A stretch of DNA of 51,373 nucleotides from Salinivirgaceae bacterium (GCA_016284875.1 JAEEPS010000013.1:1-51373), one strand, 5' to 3'. Positions 1-9,444 are shown, numbered from the stretch's first letter. Made by a program: numbers and translations. Notes: generated from the sequence alone by a model not told the origin.

Positions 1-1
1 T

Positions 2-208
2 GACCTGCTATGCTTTCAGAATCAGATCGTCAACAACGTTGTTGACAGCAATCTGACGATCGAGAAAATCTGGGGCGAGACGGGCTATTTCACCGCCCGC
101 AGTATGGACGTTTTTATCACCAAACTGCGCAAATACCTGAAGTCGGACCCGAACATTGAGATTACTAATGTGCACGGATCTGGATATATTCTTGGGGTGA
201 AAGGGTAG
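2..208 (+). CDS. Response regulator, OmpR/PhoB type, C-terminal fragment
   Basis: This is the last 68 codons of a gene that begins before the window. The translation is the winged-helix DNA-binding domain of OmpR/PhoB-type response regulators. The recognition-helix region carries the family pattern around ARSMDVFITKLRKYL, and the terminal wing reads NVHGSGYILGV, the usual closing hairpin. The receiver domain and partner kinase lie outside the window. The product is expected to be a cytoplasmic transcription factor activated by phosphorylation of the missing receiver domain. No terminator is visible before the lipoprotein gene that starts 77 bases later, so co-transcription is possible. Which two-component system it belongs to cannot be told from this fragment. 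Confidence 0.85.
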   Translation, partial: DLLCFQNQIVNNVVDSNLTIEKIWGETGYFTARSMDVFITKLRKYLKSDPNIEITNVHGSGYILGVKG

Positions 209-285
209 ATGTAACTTTAATGAAATATTTGTGTCAAATTGCCAAAAAAAATCCCAAATTTGGCACTCCTAAAAACTATATTAAG

Positions 286-1299
286 ATGAAACAAACATTT
301 ATCAGACTGGCGGCATGCGCTACACTCTGTGCTACAATTATTTCGTGTACAGACAAGCTTCCGCACAAGGTGGATTTCTACCACTGGAAAACAACCTACG
401 AGGTTGGAACGATTGCAAAAGAGTATATGAGCAATCTGCAAAGCGAATCCATTTATCTGCATGTTTTCGATGTTGTGAAACGCAACGGAGAGATTATCCC
501 AGAGGGAAAGATTCTGCCGTTTGAGCACGACACAACCTTGACGCAAAACTTTGTGCCGACAGTTTTCATAACTCACAGCGTATTTGGCAATTATAACGAT
601 GATTATGAGGTGCTTGCTGACCGAATTTTGTCGCTCATAAACTCAATTTTCTATCGAAACGAATTGGGTAGTTACAGCGAGTTGCAAATCGACTACGACT
701 GGACCAAAATGACCAAAGACAATTACTTCAAGTTCCTCCAGATTCTGTCGAACAAGGCTGAAAATCAGTATAATTCAGCAAAAGTGTCGTGCACCATCCG
801 TTTGCATCAGATAAAGGATTTGAAGGAGATGGGCGTGCCGCCAGTGTCAAAGGGCTGCCTGATGTGCTATGCCACTTCAAACCCGACCGACGGCATGGAT
901 TCGAACTCAATTCTCGATGTTGAATTGCTGAAAAACTACACCCAGTATCTTGAGGCTTATCCGCTTGAACTCGACTATGCTCTGCCGTTGTTCTCGTGGG
1001 GCGTGGTGACCAACCATATGGGCAAGACAAAACTTGTGAACGGCCTTTCTTCATCCGACATGAACACCGACGCCTTCAAGAAAATCGGCGAAAACAAATA
1101 TGAGGTTGTTGAGGACGGATTTGTCCACAATCTTTATCTAAACAAAGGATTTACCGTTGAGATAGAGGAGATTACACCGAAACTTCTCAGCAAGGCAAAA
1201 GCCTATTTGGACGAGAAACTGAAAACCGACTACCACATTGTTTATTTCCAGATGAGCGACGGTTTCTTGAAACGATTTACTATTGACGACCTTAAATAA
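286..1299 (+). CDS. Uncharacterised lipoprotein
   Basis: An in-frame ATG lies at 220, but the one at 286 is preferred because it starts directly with a lipoprotein signal peptide: lysine, a hydrophobic stretch, then IISC as a lipobox with Cys21 as the lipidated residue. The mature protein is about 317 residues, mostly soluble alpha/beta in character, with a cysteine-containing motif KGCLMCYATSNPTDG near the middle. I do not recognise a domain. It ends 10 bases before the start of the next exported protein, so the two probably form an operon and may act together at the cell surface or in the periplasm. Function unknown; the gene itself is certain from length, codon use and signal peptide. Confidence 0.8.
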   Translation: MKQTFIRLAACATLCATIISCTDKLPHKVDFYHWKTTYEVGTIAKEYMSNLQSESIYLHVFDVVKRNGEIIPEGKILPFEHDTTLTQNFVPTVFITHSVFGNYNDDYEVLADRILSLINSIFYRNELGSYSELQIDYDWTKMTKDNYFKFLQILSNKAENQYNSAKVSCTIRLHQIKDLKEMGVPPVSKGCLMCYATSNPTDGMDSNSILDVELLKNYTQYLEAYPLELDYALPLFSWGVVTNHMGKTKLVNGLSSSDMNTDAFKKIGENKYEVVEDGFVHNLYLNKGFTVEIEEITPKLLSKAKAYLDEKLKTDYHIVYFQMSDGFLKRFTIDDLK

Positions 1300-1309
1300 G
1301 ATATTGACT

Positions 1310-3562
1310 ATGAAAAAGATATTATATGCATGCGCCATTGCTTTGGCGACTTACGGAACTGCCAATGCCTGCGGCGGTTATGATTATGATGATTATGAAG
1401 CCTATGGCTCATGGTTCTTCTCTTCGTTCGAAAACGATTTTGCGTTCTTTGATGCAAACAAGTACAAAGGCAACATTGAGGACTGGTCAAAATATTTGAA
1501 CATATCGTATGAGGATGCCGAATATCTGGTGCTGAAAGTCAAGAAAAACGAGATTGAGGCTGCCATAAACGGCTATCTGTCAGACCCGAACCTGAAATTT
1601 ATGACGCCCGATTTCCTGAAGAAAAATCGCAGGGCTCTGCAGTATCTGGTCTGCGCCAAAACCATTGAGCCATACGCCACGCGCGATTATAACCCGTATT
1701 GGGAGTGGTCATATTATTGGGAAGATGAAGGTCCAGCCATTTCGGAGTTGGGCGAGGAGTTTGTCAATGAACTGATTCAGGCCTGCGAAACCGAAACCGA
1801 CAAAGAGTTGAAACTTCGCTACGGCTATCAACTCGTGCGCTACGCCCACTATCTGCACCAATACAGCGACGCAGTCAACTATTTCGACAAGTATGTTGAG
1901 CCGCTCAAAATCAAAAACGAGGTTTACTACTATGCGCTTAGCCAGAAGGCTGGTGCCGAATACAACTTGCGGAAATATACACAGGCCGTGAAAAACTTTG
2001 TGAAAGTGTATGTTAACTCTGACGATTTGAAAGAGTCGGCTTATCGTTCGATATTCAATTATTGCGACGGATATTTCATCCCCACATCGCTTGCGCAGAT
2101 GTGCGAGACTCAGGAGCAGAAGTTCGACATCTATCTGCTTCTGGCTTACAACAATTTCTCCGATCCGCTGCAGTTGGCTAAGAAAATCACCGACATCAAC
2201 CCCGACGCGCCGCAGGCTCGCAAGATTATTGCTAAGCAAATCAGCCAGTTGGAGAGTTACTATCAGGATCAGGTGTGGTCGCAGGTTTTATCTATCGAGC
2301 AGGACAATGGATTCCGTCTTACGGGCAACGATAAAATCTACAATGCCACAATCGAGTATTTGAGCCAGATGCCCAGCCAAGCCAAGGATGCCGATTTCTG
2401 GAACATGTGTTTGGGTTACGTTTACTTCCTTAATTCTGACTACGACAAGGCAAAACTGGCGCTCGACAAAGTATCAGCAAAGACAAAATCCGAGAATCCA
2501 GACATCAAGAATGTCTATCTCTACATTGATATCTGCCAGTTGAAGACGATTACCAAGGAGACCGAAACCGAATTCTTCAACACCCACAAGGAAATTCTCG
2601 ACATGTATCCTGTTGCCACTTATTTGCGCAAAGTGCTGGCTAACAGATATTATGTGGCCGAAGATTATGCTAAGGCATATTTAATGATGAATAGCGTTTT
2701 CAACGTTGCGGAGTATTTCCCGACATCGTTTGTGGATGATTTAATCGCTTTAGAGCAGAAAAAAGACAAAACACCGCTAGAGCAGTGGTTGACTCAATAT
2801 GATGATGGAGCAGTTGTCCACCTTCAGCAGTCGGCATTTAAAGGTGCAATTGCCGCTGCCGATATTGAGAAGGCCAAAGAAATAAAGAAAAAATACGAAC
2901 TTAATGATACTGAGCCTGTTGAGATGTTCTATCATAACATTATGAATGTCTACGGTACAGGTTATGGCCTTTACGACGACTATGTGGCTGACGTGGTGGG
3001 CAACGCCAAGAAAGTGAGCCTGACCGCCACTCTCGAAAAACTGATGCAACTGGCCCATGGCAACGATGCCGCAGCCGCCAAAGCAAACTACGTTTTGGGC
3101 AACTTCTACTACAATCTGTCGCACGTGGGCATCTGCCGCCACTATCTGAAAAACATCTCATCGCCCGACTATCACTCGTGGGAATACGAGAAATATTCAA
3201 ACACAGGCGAGTTGGAGGTTTACAAATTCGACAAGGACGCGAAAAAGCAGGAGGAGTATTTCCCGATTGTAAGAGGTACGTTCACCAATACCATCAATGT
3301 TGCCGAAAGATACTTCAAGCAGGCTGATATGATTGATATTGGCGAAGAATTTGCCGCACACGTGGCATTCGGTTTGGTTAAATGCGACCAGGCGCGTAAT
3401 CAGGAGTATAGTTATTGGGGTGACGCGATGTATGCTTCGCCATTGTTCGCGCGATTGGCAAATGATTATACGTCAACAAAATATGCTGAGGAAGTGCGCT
3501 CAAATTGTGTCTACTATTATTATTACGATAGTTTCCTGCATGAAGAAGAAGAAGGGGATTAA
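1310..3562 (+). CDS. Exported helical-repeat (TPR-like) protein
   Basis: A 750-residue protein starting at 1310 (an in-frame upstream ATG at 1283 overlaps the previous gene and would delay the signal peptide). It opens with a clear export signal ending ATYGTANAC; the Cys after ANA could make it a lipoprotein, but the sequence does not fit a lipobox well. The mature N-terminus is rich in Gly, Tyr and Asp (CGGYDYDDYEAYGSW). Much of the rest has the spacing and aromatic pattern of TPR-like helical hairpins, for example near residues 190-260, 360-420 and 590-640. The C-terminus ends in a tyrosine run and acidic residues. It probably forms an operon with the preceding lipoprotein and is followed by a strong terminator. 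No specific function can be assigned. Confidence 0.75.
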   Translation: MKKILYACAIALATYGTANACGGYDYDDYEAYGSWFFSSFENDFAFFDANKYKGNIEDWSKYLNISYEDAEYLVLKVKKNEIEAAINGYLSDPNLKFMTPDFLKKNRRALQYLVCAKTIEPYATRDYNPYWEWSYYWEDEGPAISELGEEFVNELIQACETETDKELKLRYGYQLVRYAHYLHQYSDAVNYFDKYVEPLKIKNEVYYYALSQKAGAEYNLRKYTQAVKNFVKVYVNSDDLKESAYRSIFNYCDGYFIPTSLAQMCETQEQKFDIYLLLAYNNFSDPLQLAKKITDINPDAPQARKIIAKQISQLESYYQDQVWSQVLSIEQDNGFRLTGNDKIYNATIEYLSQMPSQAKDADFWNMCLGYVYFLNSDYDKAKLALDKVSAKTKSENPDIKNVYLYIDICQLKTITKETETEFFNTHKEILDMYPVATYLRKVLANRYYVAEDYAKAYLMMNSVFNVAEYFPTSFVDDLIALEQKKDKTPLEQWLTQYDDGAVVHLQQSAFKGAIAAADIEKAKEIKKKYELNDTEPVEMFYHNIMNVYGTGYGLYDDYVADVVGNAKKVSLTATLEKLMQLAHGNDAAAAKANYVLGNFYYNLSHVGICRHYLKNISSPDYHSWEYEKYSNTGELEVYKFDKDAKKQEEYFPIVRGTFTNTINVAERYFKQADMIDIGEEFAAHVAFGLVKCDQARNQEYSYWGDAMYASPLFARLANDYTSTKYAEEVRSNCVYYYYYDSFLHEEEEGD

Positions 3563-3610
3563 ATTGGCAAGGATTTCTGGATATTTGATATTTGGAAATA
3601 ATTGAATCTT

Positions 3611-3648
3611 AACGAAGTTACAAAGCAATTTGTAACTTCGTTTTTTTT
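3611..3648 (+). terminator. Rho-independent terminator after the helical-repeat gene
   Basis: A perfect 14-bp stem (AACGAAGTTACAAA and its complement) closes a GCAA tetraloop and runs directly into eight T residues. The T run is on the plus-strand side only, so it terminates the upstream gene. The minus-strand gene converges on it with its stop codon 2 bases further on. Confidence 0.9.
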
Positions 3649-3649
3649 A

Positions 3650-6274
3650 TTAGTTGTCGTACCAACTCTTTGTCTTGTTGTACTTTAAGTCTTGCAAGAC
3701 GGCTGATTTGACGGCAATGTTGAAAGTGTAACTCTGCCGTGGTCCGAATGGTACAAAGTTGAGTGAAGCCGCCCAGCAGTGAAGGTCGCGTGAGAGGGTG
3801 AATCTTGTATAGGTAAACTCTTTTGAGTCAAAATCATAGCCCGATGAGAATCCGATTTTCCATTTCGGTGTCAGGCTGAAATCGCCATTGAAACTCAGCG
3901 ATTGCGACAGTTTGCCGCTTGTCTTGGGTTTGGAATAGGTGAGGCTGTAACTGAAACTCAGGTTCCACGGAATGTCGAAATAATTGTATTCGTCAAGATC
4001 GCTGTCGTCGTACATTGAGTGTTCGGCATCAACAACAGGCTTGTTTTCTTCTTCTGTTTTCTTGTCTTTGCCGAACAACTTCTTTGAGTTGAGACTGTAT
4101 CCGGTTGACATTGAGGCTCTTGTTATGCGGAATGGTTTGCCGGAATGGTTGTATTCAAACTCATTGATTTTGGTGCCAACCGAGTCAATGGCATAAAAAC
4201 AGCCAGTGGCATTTAGCTGGATGCCAAGGCTTTTGAACAGCGTTGTTTTGGCCGACATGCTTAAGTCGCTCCAATTGAACTCATCGGCCAGAATGTTGTA
4301 AGAAGTGCTGAAGTTGAGCGCGTCGAGTAGTGATACCTTGCGTTCCTGCTTCACAGTGTCTTGTTCGTCTTTCACTTTCATCTCAAACTTGTTGCCGAGC
4401 GAGAATCCTATAGAGCCACTTTTGCCGCTGCCTGGAAGTCCGTAAATACCATGCATGTACGGCGAATAGAGTTTAGTTCCAGTGGTGTCGCGTGGGTCGG
4501 TGATATAAAAGCCGTATTTCTCTTGGCTGAAATCGGGCCGCCAACTATAACTCACTGATGGTGTCAACACATGGCGCAAGGCCTTAACCGGCCCAATTTT
4601 GAACAGATACATTCCGTAGAGTGTGGTGCTCAGTCCGGCACCGAAACTGTAGTCGTATACGCGGTAGAATCCGTGCTCCTCGCGCTCTTTGTAGTTGCGG
4701 TTGCTGATGGGAGTGGTGTCGTTGATTGCCTCAATGAAATGTCGATTGAAATACCAACGCTCACTGTAACTTGCTGATGGCGACAAACTGAAGTATTTCA
4801 ACACTTTGAATGATTTTGTCACTGACGGATTGTGCTTTGCGCCGTACTCAAATTTTTCAAGTGTTCCGTTGGTGAAAAGACTGTCAATATGCGTCTTCAC
4901 ACGGTTTTGGAACGTTCCGGTGTAACTTACGCCAATGTCCTCATACCAACGCGCCGAGCCAACCTTGTTGCGGCGTTTGAACGGCTGTATGCGGCTCATT
5001 GTCAGTGTAAAGTTAGGAAGCGTAAGGCTAAGGCTTGAGTCGCGTGTGTTCTGGGTGTGCTGGATGTTCATCGACAGGCTGAATGGCGAGTTGTATATCC
5101 GGCTCATCTGGTACGAAATGCTCGATGATGTGGTGTTCGTCAGATAGTCTTGCGATGATGTTGTCTGGTAGCGGTTGTAACTGCTCGACGAGAAGTTAAC
5201 GCTGGCCGAGAAAGTGCTGTTTGGACGTGCTTTTGAATCTTGAGTGTGTGTCCATTGAACTCGGTATTGGTCTTCGTTGCGGTAGTTCTGCAGACCTTTC
5301 TCGCCTATGAGCAGTTTGGCATAGTTCACAGCAACATTACCTGAGAACTTGTAGCGAAGTTTGTATCGCGATGTTCCGCCCAGCGCCCACGAGCCTTTGG
5401 AGTAAATGCTACCGCGAAGTGTCAAGTCAACGTAGTCATTACCAGCAAAATAATAACCTCCGTCAGCTAGGAAGAACCCTCGGTTTTTCTCTTCGCCCAC
5501 ACGCGGCATCAGAAAGCCTGAAGTCTTCTTTTTTGTGATGGGGAAGTAGCCGAACGGAATCACCAGCGGCAGCGGAATGTCTGCCATCACCATATATGAT
5601 GGTCCGGCAATGATAGCCTTGTCAGGAATGTATTTTCCTTTAGTCAGTTCGATGTAGAAATGAGGGTCCTCAAGCTCGCAGGTGGTGAACTTTCCGTGAA
5701 GCATGTTAATCGTGTTATCAACCTCTTTTTTAGTCAGTTCGCTATGCAGATAGCCGTCTTCCTGCTCGGTGTAGAGTTTCTCAATATAGCCGCGTTTGGT
5801 ATTCACGTTGTAGGTGATGTTGATGGCTTTCATCTCTTCGTCTTTCTGCTTGAACACAGGCCTTCCGTTGACGTTGCCTGTTGAGTCGGTCACACCTTCG
5901 GCGTAGATTATGCCCTGGTCCATGTCGGCCTCAATGTAGGCAGCCGTCAGCACAATGTCTTCATACTCGATTTTCGCGTCACCGAAAAGGAACACTTTCT
6001 TGCCGTCGATAGAGAATATGGTTGAATCTTTGGCGCTGGTCTTCACGTCGGTGGTGAGCAAATTTTTCTTTGCTTTTGGCTTTTTAGTCGCCAACGAGTC
6101 GGCAGCCGATAACGAATCAACTGCCGTCGCAAGCGTGTCGACCGCGCCGGACATTATGGTTGTATCTATATTTGCGACAGTGTTAATCGAATCATTATCA
6201 GTGGTTTGAGCACCCACTGTTAAATTGATGATTAAACAAATCAACAATGTCGCAAGAAGACCTTTTGTTTTCAA
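3650..6274 (-). CDS. lptD: LPS-assembly protein LptD-like outer-membrane barrel
   Basis: An 874-residue protein with signal peptide (cut near VGAQ), a low-complexity Ser/Thr/Ala/Asp linker to about residue 85, an OstA/LptA-like beta-jellyroll at about 85-230 (starting DSTIFSIDGKKVFLFGDAKI), and a long C-terminal barrel with alternating polar and hydrophobic strands ending in an aromatic-rich segment. In LptD the jellyroll receives lipopolysaccharide from the periplasmic bridge and the barrel inserts it into the outer leaflet. The segment IPLPLVIPFGYFPI followed by SGFLMPRVG is typical of Bacteroidota LptD. It is divergent from the amidase gene, with 112 bases between the two starts. I do not see the disulphide cysteine pairs of proteobacterial LptD. 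Confidence 0.85.
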   Translation of the reverse strand: MKTKGLLATLLICLIINLTVGAQTTDNDSINTVANIDTTIMSGAVDTLATAVDSLSAADSLATKKPKAKKNLLTTDVKTSAKDSTIFSIDGKKVFLFGDAKIEYEDIVLTAAYIEADMDQGIIYAEGVTDSTGNVNGRPVFKQKDEEMKAINITYNVNTKRGYIEKLYTEQEDGYLHSELTKKEVDNTINMLHGKFTTCELEDPHFYIELTKGKYIPDKAIIAGPSYMVMADIPLPLVIPFGYFPITKKKTSGFLMPRVGEEKNRGFFLADGGYYFAGNDYVDLTLRGSIYSKGSWALGGTSRYKLRYKFSGNVAVNYAKLLIGEKGLQNYRNEDQYRVQWTHTQDSKARPNSTFSASVNFSSSSYNRYQTTSSQDYLTNTTSSSISYQMSRIYNSPFSLSMNIQHTQNTRDSSLSLTLPNFTLTMSRIQPFKRRNKVGSARWYEDIGVSYTGTFQNRVKTHIDSLFTNGTLEKFEYGAKHNPSVTKSFKVLKYFSLSPSASYSERWYFNRHFIEAINDTTPISNRNYKEREEHGFYRVYDYSFGAGLSTTLYGMYLFKIGPVKALRHVLTPSVSYSWRPDFSQEKYGFYITDPRDTTGTKLYSPYMHGIYGLPGSGKSGSIGFSLGNKFEMKVKDEQDTVKQERKVSLLDALNFSTSYNILADEFNWSDLSMSAKTTLFKSLGIQLNATGCFYAIDSVGTKINEFEYNHSGKPFRITRASMSTGYSLNSKKLFGKDKKTEEENKPVVDAEHSMYDDSDLDEYNYFDIPWNLSFSYSLTYSKPKTSGKLSQSLSFNGDFSLTPKWKIGFSSGYDFDSKEFTYTRFTLSRDLHCWAASLNFVPFGPRQSYTFNIAVKSAVLQDLKYNKTKSWYDN

Positions 6275-6293
6275 ATCAAATAGAAAAATATAC

Positions 6294-6301
6294 TATTTTT
6301 G
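6294..6301 (+). promoter_or_regulatory. Candidate -7 element for the amidase gene
   Basis: TATTTTTG matches the Bacteroidota TAnnTTTG -7 motif, 86 bases upstream of the amidase start, in the divergent control region. No good TTTG -33 partner is visible. Confidence 0.35.
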
Positions 6302-6332
6302 TTACGCAGCAATACATAATATTATTGCGTGC

Positions 6333-6340
6333 CAAAACTA
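6333..6340 (-). promoter_or_regulatory. Candidate -7 element for lptD
   Basis: On the minus strand this reads TAGTTTTG, matching TAnnTTTG, 59 bases upstream of the lptD start. A second match (TAATTTTG, minus strand) lies at 6343-6350. Either could serve; the amidase and lptD promoters then overlap in one short divergent region. Confidence 0.35.
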
Positions 6341-6386
6341 AACAAAATTAAGGTGCAATCAAGGTTCGCCGTTTTATAATTTTCAG

Positions 6387-7481
6387 ATGGGAAAAAAACT
6401 TGCAATCGCGACATTGGTTTTGACAATATGCTTGGGCGTCAGTTGCGCCGAAGCCCAGAAAAAACAGCAGTACAAACACACCATTGTGCTCGATGCCGGG
6501 CACGGTGGCCACGATACAGGCGCCATTGGTAAGAAGGGGCGAGAGAAGGACGTTGTGCTCTCAATTGCGCTCAAAGTGGGCGAGTATCTTAAAAAGAACA
6601 CACCCGACACCCGCGTCATCTACACCCGCGACTCCGATTTTTTTGTTCCACTCGACGAGCGCGCCGCCATCGCCAACAAGAATAACGCCGACCTTTTCGT
6701 GTCGGTTCACGCCAATTCGAACAAGAACACTAAACCATTTGGTACAGAGACATTTGTGATGGGTTTGCATAAATCGCAAGGCAACCTTGAGGTGGCCCAG
6801 AAAGAGAACTCTGTAATCGTGATGGAGCAAGACTATAACACTAAGTATGAGGGATTTGACCCGTCGTCGGCTGAGTCGTACATCATCTTCTCGCTTATGC
6901 AGAACGTCTATCTCGACAAGAGCTTGAAACTTGCGTCGATGGTGCAGGACGAGTTCCGCGAGAAGGCCAAGCGTGCCGACCGCGGCGTGAAACAAGCCGG
7001 ATTCCTTGTGCTGTGGCACACCAAGATGCCGAGCATTCTGATTGAGACCGGCTTCATCTCGAACGAAGAAGAGGAGAAATACCTGATGTCAGAGAGCGGA
7101 CAGGATTATCTGGCTTCGGCCATTTTCCGCGCCATCCGCGACTATCTGGCATCGCTCGATGCAGAAGAGCAGGAAGTGAAGAAAATCACTGTTCCCGATT
7201 CAGAGCCTGAGCCGGAAACCACATTGTGCTACCGTCTGCAGGTGGCCACCACATCGGCTCCAGTTGCCGACCCGACTGAGAAATTCAAAGGGAAACCCGA
7301 CATTTTCGAGTATAAGGACGGCAATAAATACAAGTACATGATTGGCAAATTCGCCACTCTTGCCGAGGCCTCAGAATTCAAAAAAACAATCAGCACCGAG
7401 TACCCCGATTCATTCATAGTGCCATTCAACAATGGCAAAAAAATCTCGATGAACGAAGCCAAAAAGTTGGAGAAGAAATAG
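6387..7481 (+). CDS. N-acetylmuramoyl-L-alanine amidase (Amidase_3)
   Basis: A 364-residue exported enzyme that cuts the amide bond between MurNAc and L-alanine in peptidoglycan. After the signal peptide (cut near AEAQ) the Amidase_3 domain spans about residues 32-235. The zinc ligands expected for the family are visible: His39 in DAGHGGHDTG, Glu53 in GREKDVV and His108 in SVHANS. The catalytic glutamate is Glu220 in ILIETGFISN. The C-terminal 90 residues, after a Glu/Pro linker, look like a SPOR-type module with strands around YRLQVATT and YKYMIGKFATLAEA, which would bind denuded glycan strands at the septum. A role in separating daughter cells or remodelling the wall is likely. Pairing with divergent lptD suggests an envelope-biogenesis neighbourhood. 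Confidence 0.9.
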   Translation: MGKKLAIATLVLTICLGVSCAEAQKKQQYKHTIVLDAGHGGHDTGAIGKKGREKDVVLSIALKVGEYLKKNTPDTRVIYTRDSDFFVPLDERAAIANKNNADLFVSVHANSNKNTKPFGTETFVMGLHKSQGNLEVAQKENSVIVMEQDYNTKYEGFDPSSAESYIIFSLMQNVYLDKSLKLASMVQDEFREKAKRADRGVKQAGFLVLWHTKMPSILIETGFISNEEEEKYLMSESGQDYLASAIFRAIRDYLASLDAEEQEVKKITVPDSEPEPETTLCYRLQVATTSAPVADPTEKFKGKPDIFEYKDGNKYKYMIGKFATLAEASEFKKTISTEYPDSFIVPFNNGKKISMNEAKKLEKK

Positions 7482-7893
7482 AACTCACGTTTCTATACCA
7501 TATAAATATATCCAGCATCAAAATTCATCAAAAACACAATCTTTTTACCGTTTTTCTGAGGTTTGCCAAAAACACGTTTTCAACACCATTTTTGAGGCAA
7601 ATTTTCGGTTCTTTTTTTTGCAAAAAAAACGCTGAAATTTTCACTTAAACCTTTCTGAAAATAATACTTATTTAGTTTTCAGTCAGTTATGAAATTTACT
7701 TATAGTAGACTGATAATCAATATGTTATCTGTCACAAAAAATATTATAAAAATTTTTTTAATTTTTTTTGAATTGATATTTAGACCAATAGATGATTTTG
7801 ATGAAAAGCAATAGGCAAACGGCTTTTTTTTCTCCGTTTTTTTAACAATGTTTGTACATCGATTTACGGAAAACATAAGTTATTATTAGTCAG
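7482..7893. other. AT-rich intergenic region upstream of dnaA
   Basis: 412 bases without a plausible gene. It is very AT-rich and contains an 18-bp palindrome of eight T, GC, eight A (7612-7629), long A/T tracts around 7735-7775, and a terminator-like hairpin just before dnaA. I looked for DnaA boxes (TTATCCACA and close variants) on both strands and found none, so there is no direct sign of a replication origin here. No clean TAnnTTTG promoter for dnaA was found either. Confidence 0.7.
7817..7843 (+). terminator. Terminator-like hairpin in the dnaA leader
   Basis: AAACGG and CCGTTT pair as a 6-bp stem across an 11-base T-rich loop and are followed by seven T residues, ending 50 bases before the dnaA start. 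It is more than 330 bases after the amidase stop, so it could be a late terminator for that gene or an attenuator in the dnaA leader. The stem is short, so confidence is low. Confidence 0.3.
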
Positions 7894-9321
7894 ATGGATA
7901 AGGATTACAAGCAAGTCTGGAGCAATTGTTTGCGTTTAATTAAGGATAACGTTAGAGGTGCTGAGTACAGAACATGGTTTGCGGACATAGTTCCGGTGAA
8001 GTTGAATGGCAAGGTTTTGACCATTCAGGTGCCTAGCACATTCTATTATGAGTATTTGGAGGAGACTTACATTGATTTGCTGCGCAAGGCGCTTCATGCC
8101 GAACTGGGCGAAGGTGCCGGACTTGAGTACAACGTTGTGATGCAGAACAATATGATGCCTCACTCGCAGCCGTTGATCACTCGCTATCCCAGCAGCAACA
8201 AGAAGGACATATACAACAATCCCGTTAATATGCCCAACGAGGACCATTCATCGATTAAGAATCCGTTCATCATTCCAGGTTTGCAGAAGTTGCAGATTGA
8301 TCCGAAACTCAACAACCGCAACACGTTCAGCCGTTTGGTGGAAGGGGAGTTCAACCGTTTGGCGCGTTCGGCTGGTTATGCAATAGCAACTAATCCGGGC
8401 AAGACAACTTTCAATCCGCTGTTTATATATGGTGGTTCCGGACTTGGAAAAACACATTTGGCCCAAGCCATTGGAATCGAGACTAAAGACCGTTTCCAGG
8501 ACAAGGTTGTGCTTTATGTGACTGGCCATGAGTTTACCATGCAGTTTGGAGATGCAACGGCAAATAATACCCGCAACGATTTTCTGCATTTCTATCAGAT
8601 GATCGATTTGCTGATTATTGATGATATTCATGAATTGGCAGGCAAGGCGAAAACTCAGGATATCTTCTTCGAGATTTTCAACCATCTGCATCAGACTGGC
8701 AAACAGTTGATTATCACTTCAGATACTGCTCCGGCCGATTTGCAGGGCATTGAGCCGCGTCTCTTGTCGAGGTTCAAATGGGGTCTTTCGGCAGAACTTT
8801 CAAGCCCCGATTACGATTCGCGCAAAGCGATTCTGAAGCAGTATGCTTACAACGAAGGAATTGAAATCAGCGACGATATTCTTGAATATGTGGCTGCCCA
8901 TATAACCAACAATATCAGAGAGTTGGAGGGAGCTTTGATATCACTTTTGGCACATTCGACCTTGAACCGCGAGACAATCACCATCGATCTGGCAAGGCAG
9001 ATTATCGACAAGTTGGTGAAGAACACAACTCACGAACTCAATGTCGGCTACATCCAGAAGGTTGTCTGCGATTACTTCAATCTGAATACCGACGCCATAA
9101 CATCAAAAACGCGCAAGCGCGAGATTGTTCAGGCTCGTCAGATTGCCATGTATTTCGCCAAGAACATGACCAAACTGTCGCTCGCAACCATTGGCTCACA
9201 GATTGGCGGAAAAGACCACGCAACGGTTCTGCATGCCTGCAAGACAGTCAACAACCTCATCGATACCGACCGTCAGTTCAAAGGTTATATTGACGAAATC
9301 GAGAAAAAATTGAGAATGTGA
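7894..9321 (+). CDS. dnaA: Chromosomal replication initiator DnaA
   Basis: A 475-residue DnaA of normal length with all four domains. Domain I (about 1-80) starts WSNCLRLIKDN. Domain II is a short linker to about residue 125. The AAA+ domain III has Walker A GGSGLGKTH at 180-188 and Walker B LLIIDD at 239-244. Domain IV ends with the DnaA-box recognition motif GGKDHATVLHACKTV near residue 440, where the arginine seen in enterobacteria is lysine. The protein oligomerises with ATP on DnaA boxes and melts the origin. The gene stands alone between an AT-rich leader and a strong terminator; dnaN, recF and gyrB do not follow. The upstream region lacks recognisable DnaA boxes. Confidence 0.97.
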   Translation: MDKDYKQVWSNCLRLIKDNVRGAEYRTWFADIVPVKLNGKVLTIQVPSTFYYEYLEETYIDLLRKALHAELGEGAGLEYNVVMQNNMMPHSQPLITRYPSSNKKDIYNNPVNMPNEDHSSIKNPFIIPGLQKLQIDPKLNNRNTFSRLVEGEFNRLARSAGYAIATNPGKTTFNPLFIYGGSGLGKTHLAQAIGIETKDRFQDKVVLYVTGHEFTMQFGDATANNTRNDFLHFYQMIDLLIIDDIHELAGKAKTQDIFFEIFNHLHQTGKQLIITSDTAPADLQGIEPRLLSRFKWGLSAELSSPDYDSRKAILKQYAYNEGIEISDDILEYVAAHITNNIRELEGALISLLAHSTLNRETITIDLARQIIDKLVKNTTHELNVGYIQKVVCDYFNLNTDAITSKTRKREIVQARQIAMYFAKNMTKLSLATIGSQIGGKDHATVLHACKTVNNLIDTDRQFKGYIDEIEKKLRM

Positions 9322-9351
9322 TAGTGTAAAAGCACACAAAATCAACAATAT

Positions 9352-9385
9352 AAGCCGTGTGACAAATTAGTCATGCGGCTTTTTT
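9352..9385 (+). terminator. Rho-independent terminator after dnaA
   Basis: A 12-bp stem with two G-T pairs (AAGCCGTGTGAC against GTCATGCGGCTT), six-base loop AAATTA, followed by a run of T. Confidence 0.85.
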
Positions 9386-9416
9386 GTTGGGCGGTTTTTC
9401 GCGTCAATTAAATCCT

Positions 9417-9424
9417 TATTTTTG
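9417..9424 (+). promoter_or_regulatory. Candidate -7 element for the LysM gene
   Basis: TATTTTTG matches TAnnTTTG and lies 20 bases before the ATG at 9445. A weak -33 candidate (TTTTTC, 9395-9400) is at about the right distance. The predicted leader is very short. Confidence 0.45.
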
Positions 9425-9444
9425 TAGTTTGAATCGTATTATTG

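Noticed and set aside
7482..7893. Replication origin upstream of dnaA
   Set aside because: AT-rich, but no DnaA boxes could be found on either strand.
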